Shown here: positions 1 to 5,017 of the stretch, one piece after another
Numbering within the stretch: position 1 is the first letter of the stretch
Layout: every line of letters starts with the position of its first letter
Assembly: GCA_002255105.1 (NCBI GenBank)
Contig: NJEK01000072.1
Coordinates: 1-5,017 of the forward strand
DNA: 5,017 nucleotides
Origin: Candidatus Wolframiiraptor sp. EX4484-121
GTDB taxonomy: Archaea; Thermoproteota; Nitrososphaeria_A; Caldarchaeales; Wolframiiraptoraceae
Reading direction: 5' to 3'
Position numbers and translations under genes: made by a program
The notes under the pieces: generated by a model
The model's database searches: none
Seen by the model: only the letters and a program-made list of their open reading frames with translations
Told to the model about the DNA's origin: nothing

Positions 1-651
1 GGGAGGTGGGGTTCTTGGGTGGTTGTGAGAGAGAATCTACCGGAGCTTGTGAAGGGCAGGTATGTCGCCGGAAAGGTGTATATGTCGAGCGTCTCAGATC
101 CATATCAGCCGATTGAGGAGGAGCTTGAACTCACAAGGAAAATCCTCGAAAGCATGAGTAAGAAGGTGAGGATCTCGATCTTGACCAAATCCGATCTAGT
201 TCTAAGGGATGTGGAGCTATTTAAGAGGTTTAGGAGCATCGAGGTGGGGTTGACCGTGAATGGTTACGATGAGCTCGTTAAGAAAGATCTCGAACCATAT
301 TCGCCGAGCATCGGGAGGAGGGTTGAGGCATTAAAGAGATTATATGAAAGTGGGGTTAAGAATTATGCCTTCATCTCCCCAATAATCCCAAGGTTAACGG
401 ATATCGAGGAGATAATAAGCGATACTAGGGACTTCGTCGCATACTATTTCTTCGAGTTCCTAAACTTCAGAGCCGCTGGAGCGGAGTTTAGGAGATTTCT
501 GAGGGACAGGTATTGGGAAGCATATGAGGTTATGTCGGATACGGAGAGGTTTGAGAGATATGTCAAGGACGTGATCAAGGCCATTAGGGGGAGCGGGATC
601 AAAATAGGTGGAATATGTCTACATCATCCCAAGCTCATCATGTTAAAGTGA
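1..651 (+). CDS. Radical SAM protein, SPL-like (SplB/COG1533-type) family, 5'-partial
   Basis: The reading frame is open from the first base and ends in TGA at 649-651, giving about 216 residues of C-terminal part. Seen: WGSW near the left edge, then SSVSDPYQPIEEE (near residues 29-41) followed by LTRKILE, ISILTKSDLVLRD, a FISPIIPRLTDIEEII segment and FEFLNFR. This series matches the second half of the TIM-barrel of spore-photoproduct-lyase-like radical SAM proteins, where the S(V/T)(T/S)DPYQP motif follows the cluster-binding domain. The CxxxCxxC iron-sulfur/SAM motif must lie upstream of the window, so it cannot be checked. A GTG at 19 could be mistaken for the start, but the family-like residues WGSW precede it in frame, so the gene very probably continues to the left. 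Substrate is unknown: archaeal members are mostly uncharacterised and should not be called DNA repair enzymes. It converges on cbf5 with 6 bases between the stop codons. Confidence 0.85.
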   Translation, partial: GRWGSWVVVRENLPELVKGRYVAGKVYMSSVSDPYQPIEEELELTRKILESMSKKVRISILTKSDLVLRDVELFKRFRSIEVGLTVNGYDELVKKDLEPYSPSIGRRVEALKRLYESGVKNYAFISPIIPRLTDIEEIISDTRDFVAYYFFEFLNFRAAGAEFRRFLRDRYWEAYEVMSDTERFERYVKDVIKAIRGSGIKIGGICLHHPKLIMLK

Positions 652-660
652 GTTAACTCA
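649..660. repeat. 12-bp perfect palindrome joining two convergent stop codons
   Basis: TGAGTTAACTCA reads the same on both strands. Its left TGA is the stop of the plus-strand radical SAM gene and its right end, read on the minus strand, is the TGA stop of cbf5. As RNA it could form only a 4-bp stem with a TTAA loop, and no long T tract follows on either strand, so a terminator role is only a possibility. Confidence 0.5.
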
Positions 661-1658
661 TTTCCTAACCCTCCTCTTTCCACCCCTCCAGATCGGGGGA
701 TAGGTTCCCCTCCCCATTATCACCCTCTCGGTCTTCGCGGCGATTCCATGAGATGCTTCGAGGATCTCCTCAACATTCATCTTAGCCGAGGCCAACGCCA
801 CTAGTTCTCCCTTCAGGGTCATTAAGGCGACGGTCTCCCCCCTCTTAACCGAGTCCTCGATCCTGGAGATTCCCGCAACCGCTAGATCCGCTCCATGGCA
901 TATAGCGTCCACGGCTGTGTCGAGGAGATAGATCTTAGGGAGATGTTTAACCGCCTCCTCAACAGGCTTCACGACCGACCTCAGAGGCCCTTCCTCTCCA
1001 TTCTCTTGAAACCTCTTCAAGGCGTCGTAAACGTCCAAGATCGTTACGGAGTTCTCTTCGGTGAACGGCCCAGCCCTAACTCTCCTAAGCTCTTGCATAT
1101 GCGCCCCACATCCTAGGTAGAGGCCGAGGTCGTGACAATATTTTCTGATATAGGTTCCACCTGAGCACGCGATCCTCAATAGGACATCTCTCCCATCCCT
1201 CTCTATGAGCTCAGTCCTATAGATCATCCTAGTCCTTATACTCCTTGAGACGCTCGACCTGATCGGCGGGACCTGATAGATCTCCCCAGTGAATAATTTT
1301 ATGGCCTCGATGAGCTTCTCATCCGAGACATCTCCATGAAGCCTGAGGACGCAGACATACTCCTTACCCCCGCGCACGTCGCATCGTCTATGAGAATCGG
1401 CAAGACCCCTGAGACCGCCGGGTCGAGGGTTCCGCCATGGCCAGCCCTCCTAGCCTCGAATAAGGCCTTTATCCTAGCGGATAACTCGTGGCTTGTTGGC
1501 CCCCTAGGCTTATCTAGGTTGATCACGCCGAGCCTTAGAAGCCTCTCAATACTCCTCCTATATGGATCCTCGCCATAATCTGGGTTCGTCTCGGCCTCAA
1601 GTCTAACCAGAACCCTGCGTCTCTTCTCCCAGGGCGGGGTTACGGCCTCGAAGATCAT
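658..1658 (-). pseudogene. cbf5: cbf5: H/ACA RNA-guided rRNA pseudouridine synthase, frame-shifted by a ~19-base loss
   Basis: Cbf5 (TruB/dyskerin family) is the catalytic subunit of archaeal H/ACA ribonucleoproteins, which convert uridine to pseudouridine in rRNA. The ATG at 1656-1658 opens a frame with ETNPDYG (residues 23-29), GVINLDKPRGPTSHE (44-58) and AGHGGTLDP (72-80), whose Asp79 is the expected catalytic aspartate. It matches the family to GVLPILIDDAT (84-94). Homology then resumes one frame over, at GGKEYVCVLRLHGD near 1371, and continues through GEIYQVPPIRSSV, GTYIRK and GAHMQELRR to the C-terminal PUA domain (LDTAVDAICHGAD to GRGTYPPIW) and the TGA at 658-660. In Pyrococcus Cbf5, Sulfolobus Cbf5 and bacterial TruB about ten residues separate the AT and K(E/R)Y motifs; here only 11 bases remain, so about 19 are missing. 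Both halves are otherwise intact and full length. As written, no active enzyme can be translated without a frameshift. For a gene this central, a sequence or assembly error is a serious alternative to true decay. It follows L14e, a familiar archaeal pairing. Confidence 0.9.
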
Positions 1659-1682
1659 CTAATGATTCATGGAGTCCTTCTC

Positions 1683-1690
1683 GTTATAAA
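1683..1690 (-). promoter_or_regulatory. TATA-like box for cbf5
   Basis: On the minus strand this reads TTTATAAC, close to the archaeal TATA-box consensus. Its centre is about 29 nt upstream of the cbf5 ATG, which would give a leaderless or nearly leaderless transcript. No Shine-Dalgarno sequence at a good spacing is seen before that ATG, which fits. It lies just after the L14e stop codon, so cbf5 may be transcribed independently as well as from upstream. Confidence 0.5.
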
Positions 1691-1693
1691 GGT

Positions 1694-1987
1694 CTATGAG
1701 GGGAGGGCTGTGGGCTTAACCTCAACCCTTCTCCTCATATAGTCGATTAGCCCAGCCTCTTCCAAGGCTTTCAAGACCTCCTCATCGCTCGCGCCTCTCG
1801 AGATCTCGATCTTATGGGGGGTGAAGGCGAGGTGCGCGATGTTCACCCTCCTCCTCTTAACGCCCGTCAAGCTTCGGGGGCCTGTGACCAGGACGAAATT
1901 CTTGCCTAAAACGTCGACGATTACGCATTTTCTAGAAGCCTCTCTCCCAGCGACCTTAACAGCTATCCTCCCAACCTCCTCGATCAT
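1694..1987 (-). CDS. rpl14e: 50S ribosomal protein L14e
   Basis: The 97-residue product has the hallmark L14e sequence: [20 protein letters not shown] at residues 4-23 (KOW/SH3-like barrel), then [12 protein letters not shown], the basic [13 protein letters not shown] segment, and the [16 protein letters not shown] helix near the C-terminus. Length is normal for archaeal L14e (about 95 residues). It is a component of the large ribosomal subunit found in archaea and eukaryotes and absent from bacteria. The ATG at 1985-1987 is preferred because MIEEVGR aligns with the usual family N-terminus. There is no clear Shine-Dalgarno sequence, and a TATA-like box at a leaderless distance lies upstream. 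cbf5 follows 35 bases downstream on the same strand, and the THUMP gene ends 39 bases upstream. The last dozen residues ([10 protein letters not shown]) are lineage-variable. Confidence 0.95.
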   Translation of the reverse strand: MIEEVGRIAVKVAGREASRKCVIVDVLGKNFVLVTGPRSLTGVKRRRVNIAHLAFTPHKIEISRGASDEEVLKALEEAGLIDYMRRRVEVKPTALPS

Positions 1988-2007
1988 CGGGGTTTCCTAG
2001 AGATAGC

Positions 2008-2015
2008 TCATATTT
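2008..2015 (-). promoter_or_regulatory. TATA-like box for L14e
   Basis: On the minus strand this reads AAATATGA, with its centre about 25 nt upstream of the L14e ATG, the classic distance for leaderless archaeal transcription. The gene lacks an obvious ribosome binding site, which supports this. The element is weaker than the cbf5 box by consensus and partly overlaps a 19-bp inverted repeat. Confidence 0.4.
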
Positions 2016-2031
2016 GATCTTCGCGATCAAA
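2013..2031. repeat. Inverted repeat, perfect 7-bp arms with 5-base spacer
   Basis: The arms TTTGATC (2013-2019) and GATCAAA (2025-2031) are perfect reverse complements around TTCGC. The repeat covers the THUMP stop codon (2027-2029) and touches the proposed L14e TATA box. It could be a hairpin at the end of the THUMP transcript or a two-fold operator beside the L14e promoter. No long T tract follows on the minus strand, so it is not a typical intrinsic terminator. Confidence 0.45.
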
Positions 2032-2545
2032 CCTTACCCCTTTTAGTGCTCAATATCTGATCGGGCTTCAGGACCGAGACCCCCGCAACCCCGCCCAAAA
2101 CCTCTATTAAGACTATCCAGTCCGGGTTTTCGAGGTCGACCTTCCGATCAACCCTGCTGGCGGCCGCCTCGATCAATTCCCTACTTGATAGGCTTGTGTG
2201 CCTCTTCTCGACGGTCACCCTGAACTTGGCCTCCTCCGGGATCTTCGATGAGAGCTTCTCGACCGCTTCAGCGATCTTCTCGGGCTTGGCCTCCACCACA
2301 TGCTCTATCGGGATGAATCTTAGGAGGCTGCTTATCCTCCAGGGCTCCTCTGCCAGAATCTTCTTAACCTCCTCTACCACCTTGAATGGATCCAAGCTCG
2401 TGCGGGCGGTCAATAATCCGGCGACCTTCGTTATCGTGATCTCGGGGCTCTCGTCTCCAAGCGACTTCAAGAGATCCTCGAGCTCTATGGCCGCGACGTT
2501 CTCCTGCCCCCTAAAGGTGGTAACTATAAGATTGAACCTCTCCAT
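2027..2545 (-). CDS. THUMP-domain RNA-binding protein, TAN1-like (COG1818-type)
   Basis: The 172-residue protein begins MERFNLIVTTFRGQENVAAIELEDLL, a typical start for archaeal TAN1/THUMPD1 relatives. The C-terminal half (about residues 75-172: RFIPIEHVVEA, FRVTVEKRHTSLSSRELI, VDLENPDWIVLIEVLGGVAGVSVL) is a THUMP domain, which binds tRNA or other structured RNA. In yeast, Tan1 helps the acetyltransferase Kre33 make N4-acetylcytidine on tRNA; a similar partner role in archaea is inference. No catalytic domain is present, so it is a binding or adaptor protein. The frame stays open upstream to about 2770, but homologues start at the FNLIVTT block and the upstream part is antisense to moeA, so the ATG at 2543-2545 is chosen. 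There is no ribosome binding site, and an A/T-rich TATA-like element lies about 28 nt upstream, suggesting a leaderless message. It is the first gene of the minus-strand cluster with L14e and cbf5. Confidence 0.85.
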   Translation of the reverse strand: MERFNLIVTTFRGQENVAAIELEDLLKSLGDESPEITITKVAGLLTARTSLDPFKVVEEVKKILAEEPWRISSLLRFIPIEHVVEAKPEKIAEAVEKLSSKIPEEAKFRVTVEKRHTSLSSRELIEAAASRVDRKVDLENPDWIVLIEVLGGVAGVSVLKPDQILSTKRGKV

Positions 2546-2568
2546 CAAGTATAGTGTCGTCAACCCGG

Positions 2569-2583
2569 TTAAAAATAGTTTAA
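2569..2583. promoter_or_regulatory. Shared A/T-rich divergent promoter core (THUMP gene and moeA)
   Basis: The gap 2546-2618 is the only divergent intergenic region. It holds one A/T-rich island, TTAAA-AATAG-TTTAA, which is symmetric and set between G/C-rich flanks. Read on the minus strand it offers a TATA-like TATTTTTAA about 28 nt before the THUMP ATG. Read on the plus strand TTAAAAATA would place a transcript start near 2600, giving a short leader that includes the GGAGGT at 2607-2612. Both divergent units may therefore use overlapping TATA elements. Confidence 0.5.
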
Positions 2584-2606
2584 GCCCGCTGGAACATTGA
2601 TTGGAC

Positions 2607-2612
2607 GGAGGT
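2607..2612 (+). promoter_or_regulatory. Ribosome binding site deciding the moeA start
   Basis: GGAGGT is a full-strength Shine-Dalgarno match 6 nt before the TTG at 2619-2621, and 15 nt before the ATG at 2628. A second GAGGAGG (2621-2627) abuts the ATG directly, which is too close for normal use. This favours the TTG start, though the ATG gives the more family-like N-terminus MRGFKKL; the difference is three residues. Confidence 0.5.
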
Positions 2613-2618
2613 TTAGGC

Positions 2619-3667
2619 TTGAGGAGGATGAGAGGGTTCAAGAAGCTCGTCAGGGTCTCCGAGGCCTTGGGGAGGTTGAGGAGGGCCGTGGCCCATCGGG
2701 TATGCGAGGTTGAGGAGGTCGAACTCATGGACTCTCTCGGGAGGATATGCGCCGAGGACGTTAGTGCCACGATGGACGTCCCACCCTATGATAGGAGCGC
2801 CGTGGATGGATATGCTGTCATGGCCGAAGATGTGTTCGGCGCCTCGCCGACGAATCCGGTAAAGCTCAGGCTCGTCGGAAGGATCTTCGCGGGATCGGAT
2901 CCATCGACCGTTCCAAGGATTGGGAGGGGTGAGGCCGTCGAGATCATGACCGGAGCCCCCATGCCGTCCAACTCGAACGCCGTTGTCGTGGCGGAGGACG
3001 TGAAGGTTACTGAAGATGGGATCGAGGTATTGGAGCCCGTCCACCCATATCAGAACGTCTCCAGAAGGGGCGAGGACTTCAGGCGGGGGGAGATCGTGAT
3101 CAGGAGAGGCGTCAGGGTTAGGCCGTGGCACATCGGCGCCCTCGCATCCCTGAACGTGAGAAAGCTTAGGGTCCTCAGGAGACCTAGAATATCCATACTA
3201 TCGACTGGAGATGAGTTGATCGAGTTTGGAGAGGAGCCCAGGCCCGGAAAGATGATAAATTCTACCAAGCCGATGCTCATGGCCCTCCTACTGGGAGAGG
3301 GCTGCATCCCGCTGGATCTGGGGATCGCCGAAGATAACATAGATGAGATCTATTCAAGGATCTTAACAGGTCTGAGGGAATCCGATGGAGTGATCGTTAC
3401 GGGCGGGTCTAGCATAGGCGTGAGAGACCTCGTTCCGGAATCGTTACAAGAAGAATCGTCAACCCGCCGAACACAAGATCATATGTGAGGGTTAGGGTCT
3501 TTAGGTCGGACGGCGAGGTGATGGTCGAGCCGCTGAGATTGACTGGATCGGGGATACTGTCGTCGCTTACCAGGGGGAATGGGCTACTGATGGTTCCCGA
3601 AGAGCTTGAAGGATATGATGAGGGAGACGTGGTGGATGTGGAGCTCCTTCAGCCCGTGGAGAGGTGA
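2619..3667 (+). pseudogene. moeA: moeA (first copy): molybdopterin molybdotransferase, internal deletion and frameshift
   Basis: MoeA inserts molybdate or tungstate into adenylylated molybdopterin, the last common step of Mo/W cofactor synthesis, in the cytoplasm. Numbering from the TTG: DVPPYDRSAVDGYAV (53-67), TGAPMP (111-116), NVSRRGEDFRRGE in the linker, STGDEL (195-200), then PGKMINS and IVTGGSSIGVRDLVPE (to residue 274, base 3440). Homology then jumps, in another frame, to RRIVNPPNTRSYVRV (from about 3449) and the C-terminal domain IV with GSGILSSLTRGNGL, ending in TGA at 3665-3667. Compared with the intact copy next door, about 70 residues (about 210 bases) are missing, including the KPGKP and LPGFP motifs of the MPT-binding domain. 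The first frame runs on to a TGA at 3486-3488 through unrelated residues. The gene as written therefore cannot make an active enzyme. The well preserved flanks argue for a recent deletion or an assembly error. The C-terminal fragment could in principle be read from a GTG at 3485, but it is domain IV alone. Confidence 0.88.
3661..3667 (+). promoter_or_regulatory. Ribosome binding site of the second moeA, containing the first copy's stop
   Basis: GAGGTGA matches the expected 3' end of archaeal 16S rRNA along its whole length and ends 4 nt before the ATG at 3672. Its last three bases are the stop codon of the upstream moeA, so termination there and initiation downstream are likely coupled. This supports both the start choice and joint transcription. 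Confidence 0.7.
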
Positions 3668-3671
3668 TTAG

Positions 3672-5017
3672 ATGAGAAGAATATTTCATAGACTCCTCTC
3701 ACCGGAGGAGGCGTCGAGGATTATCAAGGAGAGAGTAAAGTCGATGAAGAAGCCGGAGCTGGAGGTCGTGAAGTTATCCGATGCTCTCGGCAGGATATTG
3801 GCCGAGGACATCTACGCTAGGGTCGACTCGCCACCCTTCGATAGAGCGATTGTCGATGGATATGCGGTTAAAGCAGAAGACGTTTATCAAGCAGATGAGG
3901 CGAATCCGGTCGAGCTGAGTTTGATCGGGGGAGTTGAGGTTGGGGAGACTCCAAGAGTGGAACTCAGATCCGGTGAATGCGTGGAGGTCGCGACCGGAGC
4001 TCCCATGCCCAGAGGAGCGGACGCCGTGGTGATGATCGAGTACACGAAAAGGATCGGAGATAAGATCTTGATCTATAGAGGGGTTCATCCCGGGGAGAAT
4101 GTGGCGCAGACGGGATCGGACATTACGGCCGGAGACCTGATCCTGAGGAGGGGTAGGAGGTTAAGCTCGAGGGATATCGCGATCCTGGCCGCGGTTGGAT
4201 ATGATCAAGTCACGGTCTATAAGAGGCTTAGAGCCGCATTCTTCTCGACGGGTAATGAGCTAACCTCCCCGCCGAATCCATTAGAGCCCGGAAAGATCTA
4301 CGATGTGAATGGGTACGTTATCCCGGCCATGTTGAGGGATCTCGGGCTGGACGTCGACTTCCTCGGAATACTCCCAGATCGATACGAGGTGATGTTGGAT
4401 GCGATCGGGCGCGCCCTAGATGAATATGATCTCGTGATTACGTCTGGGAGCACGTCGGCGGGAGCTGGAGACGTGATTTACAGGGTCTTCGAGGAGCTCG
4501 GGGAGATCATAGTTCACGGCCTGAGGGTTAAGCCGGGTAAGCCCACGGTCATAGCATTATCCAGAAACGGTAAACTCTTGGTGGGATTGCCCGGGTTTCC
4601 CCTCTCATGCGCGACGATCTTCATTCATCTGATCAAACCGCTGCTCAATAAGCTGACTGGAGCTAGGGAAGAGCCCCGCTACTTGAAGGTTAAGGCCAGG
4701 TTGCCGATGAGAATCGAGACGGGTGGCGGGAAGACCTGGTATATTCCGGTTCAGCTAGTCGACTCGCCGAGCGGGCTCACGGCCTATCCGATTCTCCGGG
4801 GATCGGGGTCGGCGTCAACCCTGGCCGAGTCGGATGGATTCATAGCCGTGTCGGAAGACACGGTGTTCGTGGATGAGGGGGAGGAGGTTGAGGTAAGCCT
4901 GTTCGAGGATCTCAAGATTCCGAGCATCTCGATAATCGGTAGCCATTGCCCGGGTATAGACCTCATACTAAACCTTGGGGAGATCTATGGCGCGAAGGTG
5001 ATCAATGTCGGATCGCT
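3672..5017 (+). CDS. moeA: MoeA fused to a C-terminal PBP-like (LysR substrate-binding-like) domain, 3'-partial
   Basis: The frame from ATG 3672 is open to the window end (448 codons). The MoeA part covers about residues 1-410: HRLLSPEEA near the start, DSPPFDRAIVDGYAV (52-66), TGAPMPRGADAVV (108-120), PGENVAQTGSDITAGD, STGNEL (192-197), SGSTSAGAGD (258-267), RVKPGKPT (285-292), LPGFPLSC (306-313) and a domain IV ending in VDEGEEVEVSLF. All motifs missing from the upstream copy are present. A second domain starts near residue 417 with PSISIIGSHCPGIDLIL and INVGS, the opening of the PBP-like domain (PF12727-type) seen in archaeal and some bacterial MoeA fusions, which resembles molybdate-binding proteins. 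About 200 further residues are expected beyond the window. The expected role is metal insertion into molybdopterin; the extra domain may sense or deliver the oxyanion, which is inference. It is probably co-transcribed with the first moeA. The STGNEL motif has Asn where the first copy has Asp. Confidence 0.93.
   Translation, partial: MRRIFHRLLSPEEASRIIKERVKSMKKPELEVVKLSDALGRILAEDIYARVDSPPFDRAIVDGYAVKAEDVYQADEANPVELSLIGGVEVGETPRVELRSGECVEVATGAPMPRGADAVVMIEYTKRIGDKILIYRGVHPGENVAQTGSDITAGDLILRRGRRLSSRDIAILAAVGYDQVTVYKRLRAAFFSTGNELTSPPNPLEPGKIYDVNGYVIPAMLRDLGLDVDFLGILPDRYEVMLDAIGRALDEYDLVITSGSTSAGAGDVIYRVFEELGEIIVHGLRVKPGKPTVIALSRNGKLLVGLPGFPLSCATIFIHLIKPLLNKLTGAREEPRYLKVKARLPMRIETGGGKTWYIPVQLVDSPSGLTAYPILRGSGSASTLAESDGFIAVSEDTVFVDEGEEVEVSLFEDLKIPSISIIGSHCPGIDLILNLGEIYGAKVINVGS

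Noticed and set aside
19..651. Radical SAM gene starting at GTG 19 as a complete 210-residue protein
   Set aside because: Family-like residues (WGSW) lie in frame before the GTG, and the cluster-binding cysteines are absent, so the gene is truncated by the window edge.
1299..1420. A BHB intron as the direct explanation of the split cbf5
   Set aside because: Compared with homologues the DNA is about 19 bases short at the junction; splicing would remove more and could not rejoin the conserved blocks at the right length.
1659..1670. Three-codon upstream frame (Met-Asn-His-stop) immediately before the cbf5 ATG
   Set aside because: With the TATA-like box at 1683-1690 the transcript should start near 1661, so the small frame is probably not on the message; chance is sufficient.
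2546..2770. N-terminal extension of the THUMP gene to a 247-residue protein
   Set aside because: The extra residues overlap the moeA 5' end antisense, are Ser/Leu/Thr-rich and lack family similarity; homologues begin at the FNLIVTT block.
2613..3131. 172-codon open frame on the minus strand inside moeA
   Set aside because: It is antisense to clear MoeA motifs, its product is rich in His, Pro and Asp with no recognisable domain, and it looks like a shadow of the codon bias.
3485..3667. Separate 60-residue gene starting at GTG 3485
   Set aside because: Its sequence is MoeA domain IV, and homology continues upstream of the GTG in the same frame, so it is the tail of the broken moeA.
3774..4088. 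Minus-strand open frame inside the second moeA
   Set aside because: It is antisense to conserved MoeA domains and shows no ribosome binding site, promoter or recognisable motif.
1..5017. tRNA, rRNA, CRISPR, insertion sequence or other mobile element
   Set aside because: No cloverleaf, regular repeat-spacer pattern, transposase motif or terminal inverted repeats were seen on either strand; the non-coding gaps are too short to hold them.

Overview
The window looks like a compact chromosomal stretch from a thermophile-like archaeon. Archaeal-specific genes support this: ribosomal protein L14e, an H/ACA-type pseudouridine synthase Cbf5 with an archaeal N-terminus and PUA domain, a TAN1-like THUMP protein, and a MoeA fused to a periplasmic-binding-protein-like domain. 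TATA-like boxes sit about 25-29 nt upstream of starts that lack a Shine-Dalgarno sequence, and arginine is mostly AGG/AGA. Several proteins resemble Crenarchaeota/TACK-type homologues, but I cannot place the species.

Layout: (1) 1-651, plus strand, is the C-terminal part of a radical SAM protein of the spore-photoproduct-lyase-like family; its start and iron-sulfur cysteine motif lie outside the window. (2) A minus-strand cluster follows, convergent with it: THUMP protein (2027-2545), L14e (1694-1987) and Cbf5 (658-1658). All three belong to rRNA/tRNA modification or the ribosome. Each has its own plausible TATA-like element, so they may be transcribed together, separately, or both. (3) A short divergent promoter region (2546-2618) separates this cluster from a plus-strand molybdenum/tungsten cofactor cluster: a first MoeA (2619-3667) followed 4 nt later by a second MoeA with a C-terminal PBP-like domain (3672 to beyond the window end).

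The main surprise is that two of these normally well conserved genes are broken by missing DNA as given. cbf5 has lost about 19 bases just after the catalytic motif, changing the frame. The first moeA has lost about 210 bases encoding the PGKP and LPGFP region, also changing the frame. In both cases the coding sequence on each side is well conserved and recognisable. That points either to very recent deletions or, at least as likely, to assembly or consensus errors, since Cbf5 is expected to be important for the cell. I see no complete novel system, RNA gene, mobile element or CRISPR array. Intergenic gaps are all under 85 bases.
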